From: Ptiloglossa arizonensis
Lineage: Eukaryota; Arthropoda; Insecta; Hymenoptera; Colletidae
Length of the DNA stretch: 64,000 nt
Assembly (NCBI RefSeq): GCF_051014685.1
Contig: NW_027478390.1
Location: forward strand, 780,501 to 844,500
Reading direction: 5' to 3'
The translations under genes and the position numbers were made by a program. The number at the start of each line of letters is the position of its first letter. Position 1 is the first letter of the stretch. The notes below the pieces were generated by a model. That model saw nothing but the letters and a program-made list of their open reading frames with translations, had not been told where the DNA came from and did no database searches. Below, one piece after another: positions 12,080 through 25,090 of the stretch.

Positions 12080-12745
12080 TAACCAGAATGGCCTAGGGAA
12101 AAAATTCACATAGCGTTCTATTCGGGCGAGTTTCTAATTTCAGACGCAACAGGAATTTTTGGGATTGGCCAATCCATTCTCCGAGATATGGGAGTTTGAA
12201 ACTAAGATATGGTTGAGAAGACAACAAATTTTACGCACTTCTGCTGCTCCAAACGCTTAACCAGAATGGCCTAGGGAAAAAATACACATACCGTTGTAAT
12301 CGGGCGAGTTTCTACTTTCAGACTCAACAGGAATTTTTGGGTTTAGTCAATCCGTTCGCGAGATATGGGAGTCTGAAGCAAAGAAATGGTTGAGAAGACA
12401 ACAATTTTTTCGCACTTCTGCTGCTCCAATTGCTTAACCAGAATGGCCTAGGGAAAAAATACACATACCGTTGTAATCGGGCGAGTATCTACTTTCAGAC
12501 GCAGCAGGAATTTTTGGGTTTGGACAATGCGTTCGCGAGATATGGGAATTTGAAACTAAGAAATGTTTGAGAAGACAACAAATTTTGCGCACTTCTGCTG
12601 CTCCATCCGCTTAACCAGAATGGCCTAGGGAAAAAATACACATAGCGTTGTATTCGGGCGAGTTTCTACTTTCAGACACAACAGGAATTTTTGGGATTGG
12701 CCAATCCATTCTCCGAGATATGGGAGTTTGAAACTAAGAAATGGT
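12080..12745 (+). repeat. Segmental duplication M3, copy 1
   Basis: Matches 16157-16822 at an offset of 4,077 bp (23 monomers). Shared variants: CGTTCTATTCGGGCGAG followed by CTAATTTCAG, CTAAGATATGGTTG, GTCTGAAGCAAAG, GGACAATGCG with GGGAATTTG, and GAAATGTTTGAG. The same monomer series begins again at about 19712, so it is one of the more mobile modules in this territory. Confidence 0.75.
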
Positions 12746-15349
12746 TGAGAAGACAACCAATTTTTCGCACTTCTGCTGCTCCAAACGCTTAACCGGAATG
12801 GCCTAAGGAAAATATACACATACCATTGTAATCGGGCGAGTTTCTACTTTCAGACGCAACAGGAATTTTTGGGTTTGGTCAATCCGTTCGCTTGATATGG
12901 GAGTTTGAAGCTAAGAAATGGTTGAGAACACAACAAATTTTTCGCACCTCTGCTGCTCCAAACGCTTAACCAGAATGGTCTAGGGAAAAAATACACATAC
13001 CGTTGTAATCGGGCGAGTTTCTATTTCAGACGCAACAGCAATTTTTGGGTTTGGTCAATCCGTTCGCGAGATATGGGAGTTTGAAGCTAAGAAATGGTTG
13101 AGAAGACAACAAATTTTACGCACTTCTGCTGCTCCAAACGCTTAACCAGAATGCCCTAGGGAAAAAATACACATACCGTTGTAATCGGGCGAGTTTCTAC
13201 TTTCAGACTCAACAGGAATTTTTGGGTCTAGTCAATCCGTTCGCGAGATATGGGAGTCTGAAGCTAAGAAATGGTTGAGAAGACAACAAATTTTTCGCAC
13301 TTCTGCTGCTCCAATTGCTTAAGCAGAATGGCCTAGGGAAAAAATACGCATACCGTTGTAATCGGGGGAGTTTCTACTTTCAGACGCAGCAGGAATTTTT
13401 GGGTTTGGACAATGCGCTCGCGAGATATGGGAGTTTGAAACTAAGAAATGGTTGAGAAGACAACAAATTTTTCGCAATTCTGCTGCTCCATCCGCTTAAC
13501 CAGAATGGCCTAGGGAAAAAATACACATAGCGTTGTATTCGGGAGAGTTTGTACTTTCAGACGCAACAGGAATTTTTGGGATTGGCCAATCCATTCTCCG
13601 AGATATGGGAGTTTGAAACTAAGAAGTGGTTGAGAACACAACAAATTTTTCGCACTTCGGCTGCTCCAAACGCTTAACCAGAATGGCCTAGAGAAAAAAT
13701 ACACATACCGTTGTAATCGGTCGTGTTACTGCTTTCAGGCGCAACAGGAATTTTTGGGTTTGGTCAATCCGATCACGAGAAATGGGAGTTTGAAGCTAAG
13801 AAATGGTTGAGAAGACAACAAATTTTACGCAATTCTGCTGCTCCAAACGCTTAACCGGAATGGCCTAAGGAAAAGATACACATACCACTGTAATCGGGCT
13901 AGTTTCTACTTTCAGACGCAACAGGAATTTTTGGGTTTGGTCAATCCGTTCGCTTGATGTGGGAGTTTGAAGCTAAGAAATGGTTGAGAACACAACAAAT
14001 TTTTCGCACTTCTGCTGCACCAAACGCTTAACCAGAATGGCGTAGGGAAAAAATACACATACCGTTGTAATCGGGCGAGTTTCTACTTTCAGACGCAGCT
14101 GCAATTTTTGGGTTTGGTCAATCCGTTCGCGAGATATGGGAGTTTGAAGCTAAGAAATGGTTGAGAAGACAACAAATTTTTCGCACTTCTACTGCACCAG
14201 TCGCTTAACCAGAATGGCCTAGGGAAAAAATACACATACCGTTGTAATCGGGCGAGTTTCTACTTTCAGACGCAACAGGAATTTGTGGGTTTTGTTAATC
14301 CGTTCGCGAGATATGGGAGTTTGAAACTAAGAAATGGTTGAGAAGACAACAAATTTTTCGCACTTCTGCTGCTCCATCGGCTTAACCAGAATGGCCTAGG
14401 GAAAAAATACACATAGCGTTGTATTCGGGCGAGTTTCTACTTTCAGACGCAACAGGAATTTTTGGGATTGGCCAATCCATTCTCCGGGATATGGGAGTTT
14501 GAAACTAAGAAATGGTTTAGAACACAACAAATTTTTCGCACTTCGGCTGCTCCAAACGCTTAACCAGAATGGCCTAGAGAAAAAATACACATACCGTTGT
14601 AATCGGGCGTGTTTCTACTGTCAGACGCAACAGGAATTTTTGGGTTTGGTCAATCCGTTCGCGAGATATGGGAGTCTGAAGCTAAGAAATGGTTGAGAAG
14701 ACAACAAATTTTTCGCACTTCTGCTGCTCCAACCGCTTAACCAGAATGGCCTAGGGAAAAAATATACATACCGTTGTAATCGTACGAGTTTCTACTTTCA
14801 GACGCACCAGGAATTTTTGGGTTTGGTCAATCCGTTCGCGAGATATGGGAGTTTGAAGCTAAGAAATGGTTGAGAAGGCAACAAACTTTTCGCTCTTCTG
14901 CTGCTCCAACCGCTTAACCAGAATGGCCTAGGGAAAAAATACACATAGCGTTGTATTCGGGCGAGTTTCTACTTTCAGACACAACAGGAATTTTTGGGAT
15001 TGGCCAATCCATTCTCCGAGATATGGGAGTTTGAAACTAAGAAATGGTTGAGAACACAACAAATTTTTCGCACTTCGGCTGCTCCAAACGCTTAACCAGA
15101 ATGGCCTAGAGAAAAAATACACATACCGTTGTAATCGGGCGTGTTACTGCTTTCAGGCGCAACAGGAATTTTTGGGTTTGGTCAATCCGATCACGAGATA
15201 TGGGAGTTTGAAGCTAAGAAATGGTTGAGAAGACAACAAATTTTACGCAATTCTGCTGCTCCAAACGCTTAACCGGAATGGCCTAAGGAAAAGATACACA
15301 TACCACTGTAACCGGGCTAGTTTCTACTTTCAGACGCAACAGGAATTTT

Positions 15350-15615
15350 TGGGTTTGGCCAATCCATTCTCCGGGATATGGGAGTTTGAAACTAAGAAAT
15401 GGTTTAGAACACAACAAATTTTTCGCACTTCGGCTGCTCCAAACGCTTAACCAGAATGGCCTAGAGAAAAAATACACATACCGTTGTAATCGGGCGAGTT
15501 TCTACTGTCAGCCGCAACAGGAATTTTTGGGTTTGGTCAATCCGTTCGCGAGATATGGGAGTCTGAAGCTAAGAAATGGTTGAGAAGACAACAAATTTTT
15601 CGCACTTCTGCTGCT
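15350..15615 (+). repeat. 355 bp dimer repeat, copy 1 (type A plus 177 bp monomer)
   Basis: This matches 15705-15970 at a 355 bp offset, exactly 178 + 177. Shared markers are CCATTCTCCGGGATATGGG, ATGGTTTAGAACAC, CGGCTGCTCC, CCTAGAGAAAAAATAC and the CTGTCAG monomer. A related dimer starts near 14460. The example shows a two-monomer unit being duplicated in register. Confidence 0.75.
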
Positions 15616-15704
15616 CCATCGGCTTAACCAGAATGGCCTAGGGAAAAAATACACATAGCGTTGTATTCGGGCGAGTTTCTACTTTCAGACGCAACAGGAA
15701 TTTT

Positions 15705-15970
15705 TGGGATTGGCCAATCCATTCTCCGGGATATGGGAGTTTGAAACTAAGAAATGGTTTAGAACACAACAAATTTTTCGCACTTCGGCTGCTCCAAACG
15801 CTTAACCAGAATGGCCTAGAGAAAAAATACACATACCGTTGTAATCGGGCGAGTTTCTACTGTCAGACGCAACAGGAATTTTTGGGTTTGGTCAATCCGT
15901 TCGCGAGATATGGGAGTCTGAAGCTAAGAAATGGTTGAGAAGACAACAAATTTTTCGCACTTCTGCTGCT
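15705..15970 (+). repeat. 355 bp dimer repeat, copy 2
   Basis: Second copy of the type A plus ordinary-monomer dimer. The copies differ by GACGCAACAGG against GCCGCAACAGG near 15870 and separate at CAACCGC against CATCGGC just after the shared TGCTGCTCC. Confidence 0.75.
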
Positions 15971-16156
15971 CCAACCGCTTAACCAGAATGGCCTAGGGAA
16001 AAAATATACATACCGTTGTAATCGTACGAGTTTCTACTTTCAGACGCACCAGGAATTTTTGGGTTTGGTCAATCCGTTCGCGAGATATGGGAGTTTGAAG
16101 CTAAGAAATGGTTGAGAAGGCAACAAACTTTTCGCTCTTCTGCTGCTCCAACCGCT

Positions 16157-16822
16157 TAACCAGAATGGCCTAGGGAAAAAATACACATAGCGTTCTATTC
16201 GGGCGAGTTTCTAATTTCAGACGCAACAGGAATTTTTGGGATTGGCCAATCCATTCTCCGAGATATGGGAGTTTGAAACTAAGATATGGTTGAGAAGACA
16301 ACAAATTTTACGCACTTCTGCTGCTCCAAACGCTTAACCAGAATGGCCTAGGGAAAAAATACACATACCGTTGTAATCGGGCGAGTTTCTACTTTCAGAC
16401 TCAACAGGAATTTTTGGGTTTAGTCAATCCGTTCGCGAGATATGGGAGTCTGAAGCAAAGAAATGGTTGAGAAGACAACAAATTTTTCGCACTTCTGCTG
16501 CTCCAATTGCTTAACCAGAATGGCCTAGGGAAAAAATACACATACCGTTGTAATCGGGCGAGTTTCTACTTTCAGACGCAGCAGGAATTTTTGGGTTTGG
16601 ACAATGCGTTCGCGAGATATGGGAATTTGAAACTAAGAAATGTTTGAGAAGACAACAAATTTTTCGCACTTCTGCTGCTCCATCCGCTTAACCAGAATGG
16701 CCTAGGGAAAAAATACACATAGCGTTGTATTCGGGCGAGTTTCTACTTTCAGACACAACAGGAATTTTTGGGATTGGCCAATCCATTCTCCGAGATATGG
16801 GAGTTTGAGACTAAGAAATGGT
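16157..16822 (+). repeat. Segmental duplication M3, copy 2
   Basis: Copy of 12080-12745 at an offset of 4,077 bp with the same ordered set of rare variants. After it the two regions diverge: here the type A monomer continues with GAACACAAC and CGGCTGCTCC, in the first copy with GAAGACAACC. Confidence 0.75.
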
Positions 16823-18420
16823 TGAGAACACAACAAATTTTTCGCACTTCGGCTGCTCCAAACGCTTAACCAGAATGGCCTAGAGAAAAAATACACATAC
16901 CGTTGTAATCGGGCGTGTTACTGCTTTCAGGCGCAACAGGAATTTTTGGGTTTGGTCAATCCGATCACGAGATATGGGAGTTTGAAGCTAAGAAATGGTT
17001 GAGAAGACAACAAATTTTACGCAATTCTGCTGCTCCAAACGCTTAACCGGAATGGCCTAAGGAAAAGATACACATACCACTGTAATCGGGCTAGTTTCCA
17101 CTTTCAGACGCAACAGGAATTTTTGGGTTTGGTCAATCCGTTCGCTTGATGTGGGAGTTTGAAGCTAAGAAATGGTTGAGAACACAACAAATTTTTCGCA
17201 CTTCTGCTGCACCAAACGCTTAACCAGAATGGCCTAGGGAAAAAATACACATACCGTTGTAATCGGGCGAGTTTCTACTTTCAGACACAACTGCAATTTT
17301 TGGGTTTGGTCAATCCGTTCGCGAGATATGGGAGTCTGAAGCTAAGAAATGGTTGAGAAGACAACAAATTTTTCGCACTTCTGCTGCTCCATCGGCTTAA
17401 CCAGAATGGCCTAGAGAAAAAATACACATACCGTTGTAATCGGGCGAGGTTCTACTGTCAGACGCAACAGGAATTTTTGGGTTTGGTCAATCCGTTCGCG
17501 AGATATGGGAGTCTGAAGCTAAGAAATGGTTGAGAAGACAACAAATTTTTCGCACTTCTGCTGCTCCATCGGCTTAACCAGAATGGCCTAGGGAAAAAAT
17601 ACACATACCGTTGTAATCGTACGAGTTTCTACTTTCAGACGCACCAGGAATTTTTGGGTTTGGTCAATCCGTTCGCGAGATATGGGAGTTTGAAGCTAAG
17701 AAATGGTTGAGAAGGCAACAAACTTTTCGCTCTTCTGCTGCTCCAACCGCTTAACCAGAATGGCCTAGGGAAAAAATACACATAGCGTTCTATTCGGGCG
17801 AGTTTCTACTTTCAGACACAACAGGAATTTTTGGGATTGGCCAATCCATTCTCCGAGATATGGGAGTTTGAAACTAAGAAATGGTTGAGAACACAACAAA
17901 TTTTTCGCACTTCGGCTGCTCCAAACGCTTAACCAGAATGGCCTAGAGAAAAAATACACATACCGTTGTAATCGGGCGTGTTACTGCTTTCAGGCGCAAC
18001 AGGAATTTTTGGGTTTGGTCAATCCGATCACGAGATATGGGAGTTTGAAGCTAAGAAATGGTTGAGAAGACAACAAATTTTACGCAATTCTGCTGCTCCA
18101 AACGCTTAACCGGAATGGCCTAAGGAAAAGATACACATACCACAGTAATCGGGCTAGTTTCTACTTTCAGACGCAACAGGAATTTTTGGGTTTGGTCAAT
18201 CCGTTCGCTTGATGTGGGAGTTTGAAGCTAAGAAATGGTTGAGAACACAACAAATTTTTCGCACTTCTGCTGCACCAAACGCTTAACCAGAATGGCCTAG
18301 GGAAAAAATACACATACCGTTGTAATCGGGCGAGTTTCTACTTTCAGACGCAACTGCAATTTTTGGGTTTGGTCAATCCGTTCGCGAGATATGGGAGTTT
18401 GAAGCTAAGAAATGGTTGAG

Positions 18421-19826
18421 AAGACAACAAATTTTTCGCACTTCTACTGCACCAGTCGCTTAACCAGAATGGCCTAGGGAAAAAATACACATACCGTTGT
18501 AATCGGGCGAGTTTCTACTTTCAGACGCAACAGGAATTTGTGGGTTTTGTTAATCCGTTCGCGAGATATGGGAGTTTGAATCTAAGAAATGGTTGAGAAG
18601 ACAACAAATTTTTCGCACTTCTGCTGCTCCATCGGCTTAACCAGAATGGCCTAGGGAAAAAATACACATAGCGATGTATTCGGGCGAGTTTCTACTTTCA
18701 GACGCAACAGGAATTTTTGGGATTGGCCAATCCATTCTCCGAGATATGGGAGTTTGAAACTAAGAAATGGTTTAGAACACAACAAATTTTTCGCACTTCG
18801 GCTGCTCCAAACGCTTAACCAGAATGGCCTAGAGAAAAAATACACATACCGTTGTAATCGGGCGAGTTTCTACTGTCAGACGCAACAGGAATTTTTGGGT
18901 TTGGACAATCCGTTCGCGAGATATAGAAGTTTGAAGCTAAGAAATGGTTGAGAAGACAACAAATTTTTCGCACTTCTGCTGCTCCAAACGCTTAACCAGA
19001 ATGGCCTAGGGAAAAAATACACATACCGTTGTAATCGGGCGAGTTACTGCATTCAGGCGCAACAGGAATTTTTGGGTTTGGTCAATCCGATCACGAGATA
19101 TGGGAGTTTGAAGCTAAGAAATGGTTGAAAAGACAACAAATTTTACGCACTTCTGCTGCTCCAAACGCTTAACAGGAATGGCCTAGGGAAAAACAACCAT
19201 ACCGTTGTAATCGGGCGAGTTTCTACTGTCAGACGCAACAAGAATTTTTGGGTTTGGTCAATCCGTTCGCTAGATATGGGAGTTTGAAGCTAAGGAATGG
19301 TTGAGAAGGCAACAAATTTTGCGCGCTTCTGCTGCTCCAAACGCGTGACGAGACAGGCCTAGGGAGAAAATACACATACCGTTGTAATCGGGCGAGTTTC
19401 TACTGTTAGACGCAACAGGAATTTTTGGGTTTGGTCAATCCGTTCGCGAGATATGGGAGTCTGAAGCTAAGCAATGGTTGAGACGACAACAAATTTTTCG
19501 CACTTCTGCTGCTCCAACCGCTTAACCAGAATGGCCTAGGGAAAAAATATACATACCGTTGTAATCGTACGAGTTTCTACTTTCAGACGCACCAGGAATT
19601 TTTGGGTTTGGTCAATCCGTTCGCGAGATATGGGAGTTTGAAGCTAAGAAATGGTTGAGAAGGCAACAAACTTTTCGCTCTTCTGCTGCTCCAACCGCTT
19701 AACCAGAATGGCCTAGGGAAAAAATACACATAGCGTTCTATTCGGGCGAGTTTCTAATTTCAGACGCAACAGGAATTTTTGGGATTGGCCAATCCATTCT
19801 CCGAGATATGGGAGTTTGAAACTAAG
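18421..19826 (+). repeat. Segmental duplication M2, copy 2
   Basis: Copy of 10270-11675 at an offset of 8,151 bp. Part of it, 18564-19429, recurs a third time at 24225-25090 (offset 5,661 bp). The GCGTGACGAGACAGGCC monomer is a convenient tag, at about 11192, 19343, 25004 and (as GCGGGACGAG) 29781. Confidence 0.8.
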
Positions 19827-19941
19827 ATATGGTTGAGAAGACAACAAATTTTACGCACTTCTGCTGCTCCAAACGCTTAACCAGAATGGCCTAGGGAAAA
19901 AATACACATACCGTTGTAATCGGGCGAGTTTCTACTTTCAG

Positions 19942-21532
19942 ACTCAACAGGAATTTTTGGGTTTAGTCAATCCGTTCGCGAGATATGGGAGTCTGAAGCA
20001 AAGAAATGGTTGAGAAGACAACAAATTTTTCGCACTTCTGCTACTCCAATTGCTTAACCAGAATGGCCTAGGGAAAAAATACACATACCGTTGTAATCGG
20101 GCGAGTTTCAACTTTCAGACGCAGCAGGAATTTTTGGGTTTGGACAATGCGTTCGCGAGATATGGGAATTTGAAACTAAGAAATGTTTGAGAAGACAACA
20201 AATTTTTCGCACTTCTGCTGCTCCAATCGCTTAACCGGAATGGCCTAGGAAAAAATACACATACCATTGTAATCGGGCGAGTTTCTACTTTCAGACGCAA
20301 CAGGAATTTTTGGGATTGGTCAATCCGTTCGCTTGATATGGGAGTTTGAAGCTAAGAAATGGTTGAGAACACAACAAATTTTTCGCACCTCTGCTGCTCC
20401 AAACGCTTAACCAGAATGGTCTAGGGAAAAAATACACATACCGTTGTAATCGGGCGAGTTTCTATTTCAGACGCAACAGCAATTTTTGGGTTTGGTCAAT
20501 CCGTTCGCGAGATATGGGAGTTTGAAACTAAGAAATGGTTGAGAAGACAACAAATTTTACGCACTTCTGCTGCTCCAAACGCTTAACCAGAATGCCCTAG
20601 GGAAAAAATACACATACCGTTGTAATCGGGCGAGTTTCTACTTTCAGACGCAACAGGAATTTTTGGGTTTTGTTAATCCGTTCGCGAGATATGGGAGTTT
20701 GAAACTAAGAAATGGTTGAGAAGACAACAAATTTTTCGCACTTCTGCTGCTCCAATCGCTTAACCGGAATGGCCTAGGAAAAAATAACCATATCGTTGTA
20801 ATCGGGCGAGTTTCTACTTTCAGACTCAACAGGAATTTTTGGGTTTAGTCAATCCGTTCGCGAGATATGGGAGTCTGAAGCTAAGAAATGGTTGAGAAGA
20901 CAACAAATTTTTCGCACTTCTGCTGCTCCAATTGCTTAACCAGAATGGCCTAGGGAAAAAATACGCATACCGTTGTAATCGGGCGAGTTTCTACTTTCAG
21001 ACGCAGCAGGAATTTTTGGGTTTGGACAATGCGTTCGCGAGATATGGGAGTTTGAAGCTAAGAAATGGTTGAGAAGACAACAAATTTTTCGAAATTCTGC
21101 TGCTCCATCCGCTTAACCAGAATGGCCTAGGGAAAAAATACACATAGCGTTGTATTCGGCCGAGTTTCTACTTTCAGACGCAACAGGAATTTTTGGGATT
21201 GGCCAATCCATTCTCCGAGATATGGGAGTTTGAAACTAAGAAATGGTTGAGAACACAACAAATTTTTCGCACTTCGGCTGCTCCAAACGCTTAACCAGAA
21301 TGGCCTAGAGAAAAAATACACATACCGTTGTAATCGGGCGAGTTTCTACTGTCAGACGCAACAGGAATTTTTAGGTTTGGTCAATCCGTTCGCGAGATAC
21401 GGGAGTTTGAAGCTATGAAATGGTTGAGAAGACAACAAATTTTACGCAATTCTGCTGCTCCAAACGCTTAGCCAGAATGGCCTAGGGAAAAAATACACAT
21501 AGCGTTGTATTCGGGCGAGTTTCTACTTTCAG
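19942..21532 (+). repeat. 9-monomer tandem duplication, copy 1 (1,591 bp)
   Basis: Nine monomers repeated immediately at 21533-23123. Markers in order: GTCTGAAGCAAAG with GCTACTCC, GAGTTTCAACTTTCAG with GGGAATTTG, CCATTGTAATCGG with TTGGGATTGGTC, TTCGCTTGATATGGG, GTTTCTATTTCAG, GAATGCCCTAGG, GGGTTTTGTTAATCC, GGACAATGCG, a type A monomer, then GATACGGGAG with TTAGCCAGAATGG. The joint with copy 2 lies in the monomer at about 21490-21540, where CATAGCGTTGTATTCGGG meets the ACTCAACAGG variant. Confidence 0.9.
21388..21404 (+). other. Exact match to the CENP-B box pattern
   Basis: The 17 bp GTTCGCGAGATACGGGA fits NTTCGNNNNANNCGGGN at all nine fixed positions. Most monomers here have T in place of the C (GATATGGGA) and so miss by one base. 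CENP-B is known as a centromere binder in mammals; whether the source organism has a protein that reads this site is unknown. This is a sequence match only. Confidence 0.4.
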
Positions 21533-23123
21533 ACTCAACAGGAATTTTTGGGTTTAGTCAATCCGTTCGCGAGATATGGGAGTCTGAAGCAAAGAAATGG
21601 TTGAGAAGACAACAAATTTTTCGCACTTCTGCTACTCCAATTGCTTAACCAGAATGGCCTAGGGAAAAAATACACATACCGTTGTAATCGGGCGAGTTTC
21701 AACTTTCAGACGCAGCAGGAATTTTTGGGTTTGGACAATGCGTTCGCGAGATATGGGAATTTGAAACTAAGAAATGTTTGAGAAGACAACAAATTTTTCG
21801 CACTTCTGCTGCTCCAATCGCTTAACCGGAATGGCCTAGGAAAAAATACACATACCATTGTAATCGGGCGAGTTTCTACTTTCAGACGCAACAGGAATTT
21901 TTGGGATTGGTCAATCCGTTCGCTTGATATGGGAGTTTGAAGCTAAGAAATGGTTGAGAACACAACAAATTTTTCGCACCTCTGCTGCTCCAAACGCTTA
22001 ACCAGAATGGTCTAGGGAAAAAATACACATACCGTTGTAATCGGGCGAGTTTCTATTTCAGACGCAACAGCAACTTTTGGGTTTGGTCAATCCGTTCGCG
22101 AGATATGGGAGTTTGAAACTAAGAAATGGTTGAGAAGACAACAAATTTTACGCACTTCTGCTGCTCCAAACGCTTAACCAGAATGCCCTAGGGAAAAAAT
22201 ACACATACCGTTGTAATCGGGCGAGTTTCTACTTTCAGACGCAACAGGAATTTTTGGGTTTTGTTAATCCGTTTGCGAGATATGGGAGTTTGAAACTAAG
22301 AAATGGTTGAGAAGACAACAAATTTTTCGCACTTCTGCTGCTCCAATCGCTTAACCGGAATGGCCTAGGAAAAAATAACCATATCGTTGTAATCGGGCGA
22401 GTTTCTACTTTCAGACTCAACAGGAATTTTTGGGTTTAGTCAATCCGTTCGCGAGATATGGGAGTCTGAAGCTAAGAAATGGTTGAGAAGACAACAAATT
22501 TTTCGCACTTCTGCTGCTCCAATTGCTTAACCAGAATGGCCTAGGGAAAAAATACGCATACCGTTGTAATCGGGCGAGTTTCTACTTTCAGACGCAGCAG
22601 GAATTTTTGGGTTTGGACAATGCGTTCGCGAGATATGGGAGTTTGAAGCTAAGAAATGGTTGAGAAGACAACAAATTTTTCGAAATTCTGCTGCTCCATC
22701 CGCTTAACCAGAATGGCCTAGGGAAAAAATACACATAGCGTTGTATTCGGGCGAGTTTCTACTTTCAGACGCAACAGGAATTTTTGGGATTGGCCAATCC
22801 ATTCTCCGAGATATGGGAGTTTGAAACTAAGAAATGGTTGAGAACACAACAAATTTTTCGCACTTCGGCTGCTCCAAACGCTTAACCAGAATGGCCTAGA
22901 GAAAAAATACACATACCGTTGTAATCGGGCGAGTTTCTACTGTCAGACGCAACAGTAATTTTTAGGTTTGGTCAATCCGTTCGCGAGATACGGGAGTTTG
23001 AAGCTATGAAATGGTTGAGAAGACAACAAATTTTACGCAATTCTGCTGCTCCAAACGCTTAGCCAGAATGGCCTAGGGAAAAAATACACATAGCGTTGTA
23101 TTCGGGCGAGTTTCTACTTTCAG
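21533..23123 (+). repeat. 9-monomer tandem duplication, copy 2
   Basis: Near-identical to 19942-21532. Scanning line by line I find only four differences: CAACTTTTGG against CAATTTTTGG near 22073, TTTGCGAG against TTCGCGAG near 22273, TTCGGGCG against TTCGGCCG near 22750, and CAGTAATTT against CAGGAATTT near 22955. This implies a very recent duplication or gene conversion. Confidence 0.88.
22979..22995 (+). other. Exact match to the CENP-B box pattern (duplicate)
   Basis: Same site as at 21388, carried along in the second copy of the 9-monomer tandem duplication. It is not independent evidence of selection. Confidence 0.4.
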
Positions 23124-24224
23124 ACGCAACAGGAATTTTTGGGATTGGCCAAACCATTCTCCGAGATATGGGAGTTTGAAACTAAGAAATGGTTGAGAAC
23201 ACAACAAATTTTTCGCACTTCGGCTGCTCCAAACGCTTAACCAGAACGGCCTAGAGAAAAAATACACATACCGTTGTAATCGGGCGAGTTACTGCTTTCA
23301 GGCGCAACAGGAATTTTTGGGTTTGGTCAATCCGATCACGAGATATGGGAGTTTGAAGCTAAGAAATGGTTGAGAAGACAACAAATTTTACGCACTTCTG
23401 CTGCTCCAAACGCTTAACCGGAATGGCCTAAGGAAAATATACACATACCATTGTAATCGGGCGAGTTTCTACTTTCAGACGCAACAGGAATTTTTGGGTT
23501 TGGTCAATCCGTTCGCTTGATATGGGAGTTTGAAGCTAAGAAATGCTTGAGAACACAACAAATTTTTCGCACTTCTGCTGGTCCAAACGCTTAACCAGAA
23601 TGGCCTAGGGAAAAAATAAACATACCGTTGTAGTCGGGCGAGTTTCTACTTTCAGACGCAACAGCAATTTTTGGGTTTGGTCAATCCGTTCGCGAGATAT
23701 GGGAGTTTGAAGCTAAGAAATGGTTGAGAAGACAACAAATTTTTCGCAGTTCTGCTGCACCAATCGCTTAACCAGAATGGCCTAGGGAAAAAATACACAT
23801 GCCGTTGCAATCGGGCGAGTTTCTACTTTCAGACGCAACAGGAATTTTTGGGTTTTGTTAATCCGTTCGCGAGATATGGGAGTTTGAAACTAAGAAATGG
23901 TTGAGAAGACAACAAATTTTTCGCACTTCTGCTGCTCCAATCGCTTAGCCGGAATGGTCTAGGAAAAAATAACCATACCGTTGTAATTGGGCGAGATTCT
24001 ACTTTCAGACTCAACTGGAATTTTTGGGTTTAGTCAATCCGTTCGCGAGATATGGGAGTCTGAAGCTAAGAAATGGTTGAGAAGACAACAAATTTTTCGC
24101 ACTTCTGCTGCTCCAATTGCTTAACCAGAATGGCCTAGGGAAAAAATACGAATACCCTTGTAATCGGGCGAGCTTCTACTTTCAGACGCAGCAGGAATTT
24201 TTGGGTTTTGACAATGCGTTCGCG

Positions 24225-25090
24225 AGATATGGGAGTTTGAAACTAAGAAATGGTTGAGAAGACAACAAATTTTTCGCACTTCTGCTGCTCCATCGGCTTA
24301 ACCAGAATGGCCTAGGGAAAAAATACACATAGCGTTGTATTCGGGCGAGTTTCTACTTTCAGACGCAACAGGAATTTTTGGGATTGGCCAATCCATTCTC
24401 CGAGATATGGGAGTTTGAAACTAAGAAATGGTTTAGAACACAACAAATTTTTCGCACTTCGGCTGCTCCAAACGCTTAACCAGAATGGCCTAGAGAAAAA
24501 ATACACATACCGTTGTAATCGGGCGAGTTTCTACTGTCAGACGCAACAGGAATTTTTGGGTTTGGACAATCCGTTCGCGAGATATAGAAGTTTGAAGCTA
24601 AGAAATGGTTGAGAAGACAACAAATTTTTCGCACTTCTGCTGCTCCAAACGCTTAACCAGAATGGCCTAGGGAAAAAATACACATACCGTTGTAATCGGG
24701 CGAGTTACTGCATTCAGGCGCAACAGGAATTTATGGGTTTGGTCAATCCGATCACGAGATATGGGAGTTTGAAGCTAAGAAATGGTTGAAAAGACAACAA
24801 ATTTTACGCTCTTCTGCTGCTCCAAACGCTTAACAGGAATGGCCTAGGGAAAAACAACCATACCGTTGTAATCGGGCGAGTTTCTACTGTCAGACGCAAC
24901 AAGAATTTTTGGGTTTGGTCAATCCGTTCGCTAGATATGGGAGTTTGAAGCTAAGAAATGGTTGAGAAGGCAACAAATTTTGCGCGCTTCTGCTGCTCCA
25001 AACGCGTGACGAGACAGGCCTAGGGAGAAAATACACATACCGTTGTAATCGGGCGAGTTTCTACTGTCAGACGCAACAGGAATTTTTGGG
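24225..25090 (+). repeat. Segmental duplication M2, copy 3 (partial)
   Basis: Matches 18564-19429 at an offset of 5,661 bp (32 monomers), including the ATGGTTTAGAACAC, AGTTACTGCATTCAGG, GGTTGAAAAGAC, TTAACAGGAATGG and GCGTGACGAGACAGGCC variants. It ends near 25090, where GGGTTTGGTC changes to GGGTTTAGTC and the sequence joins the series seen at 19951. Confidence 0.8.
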
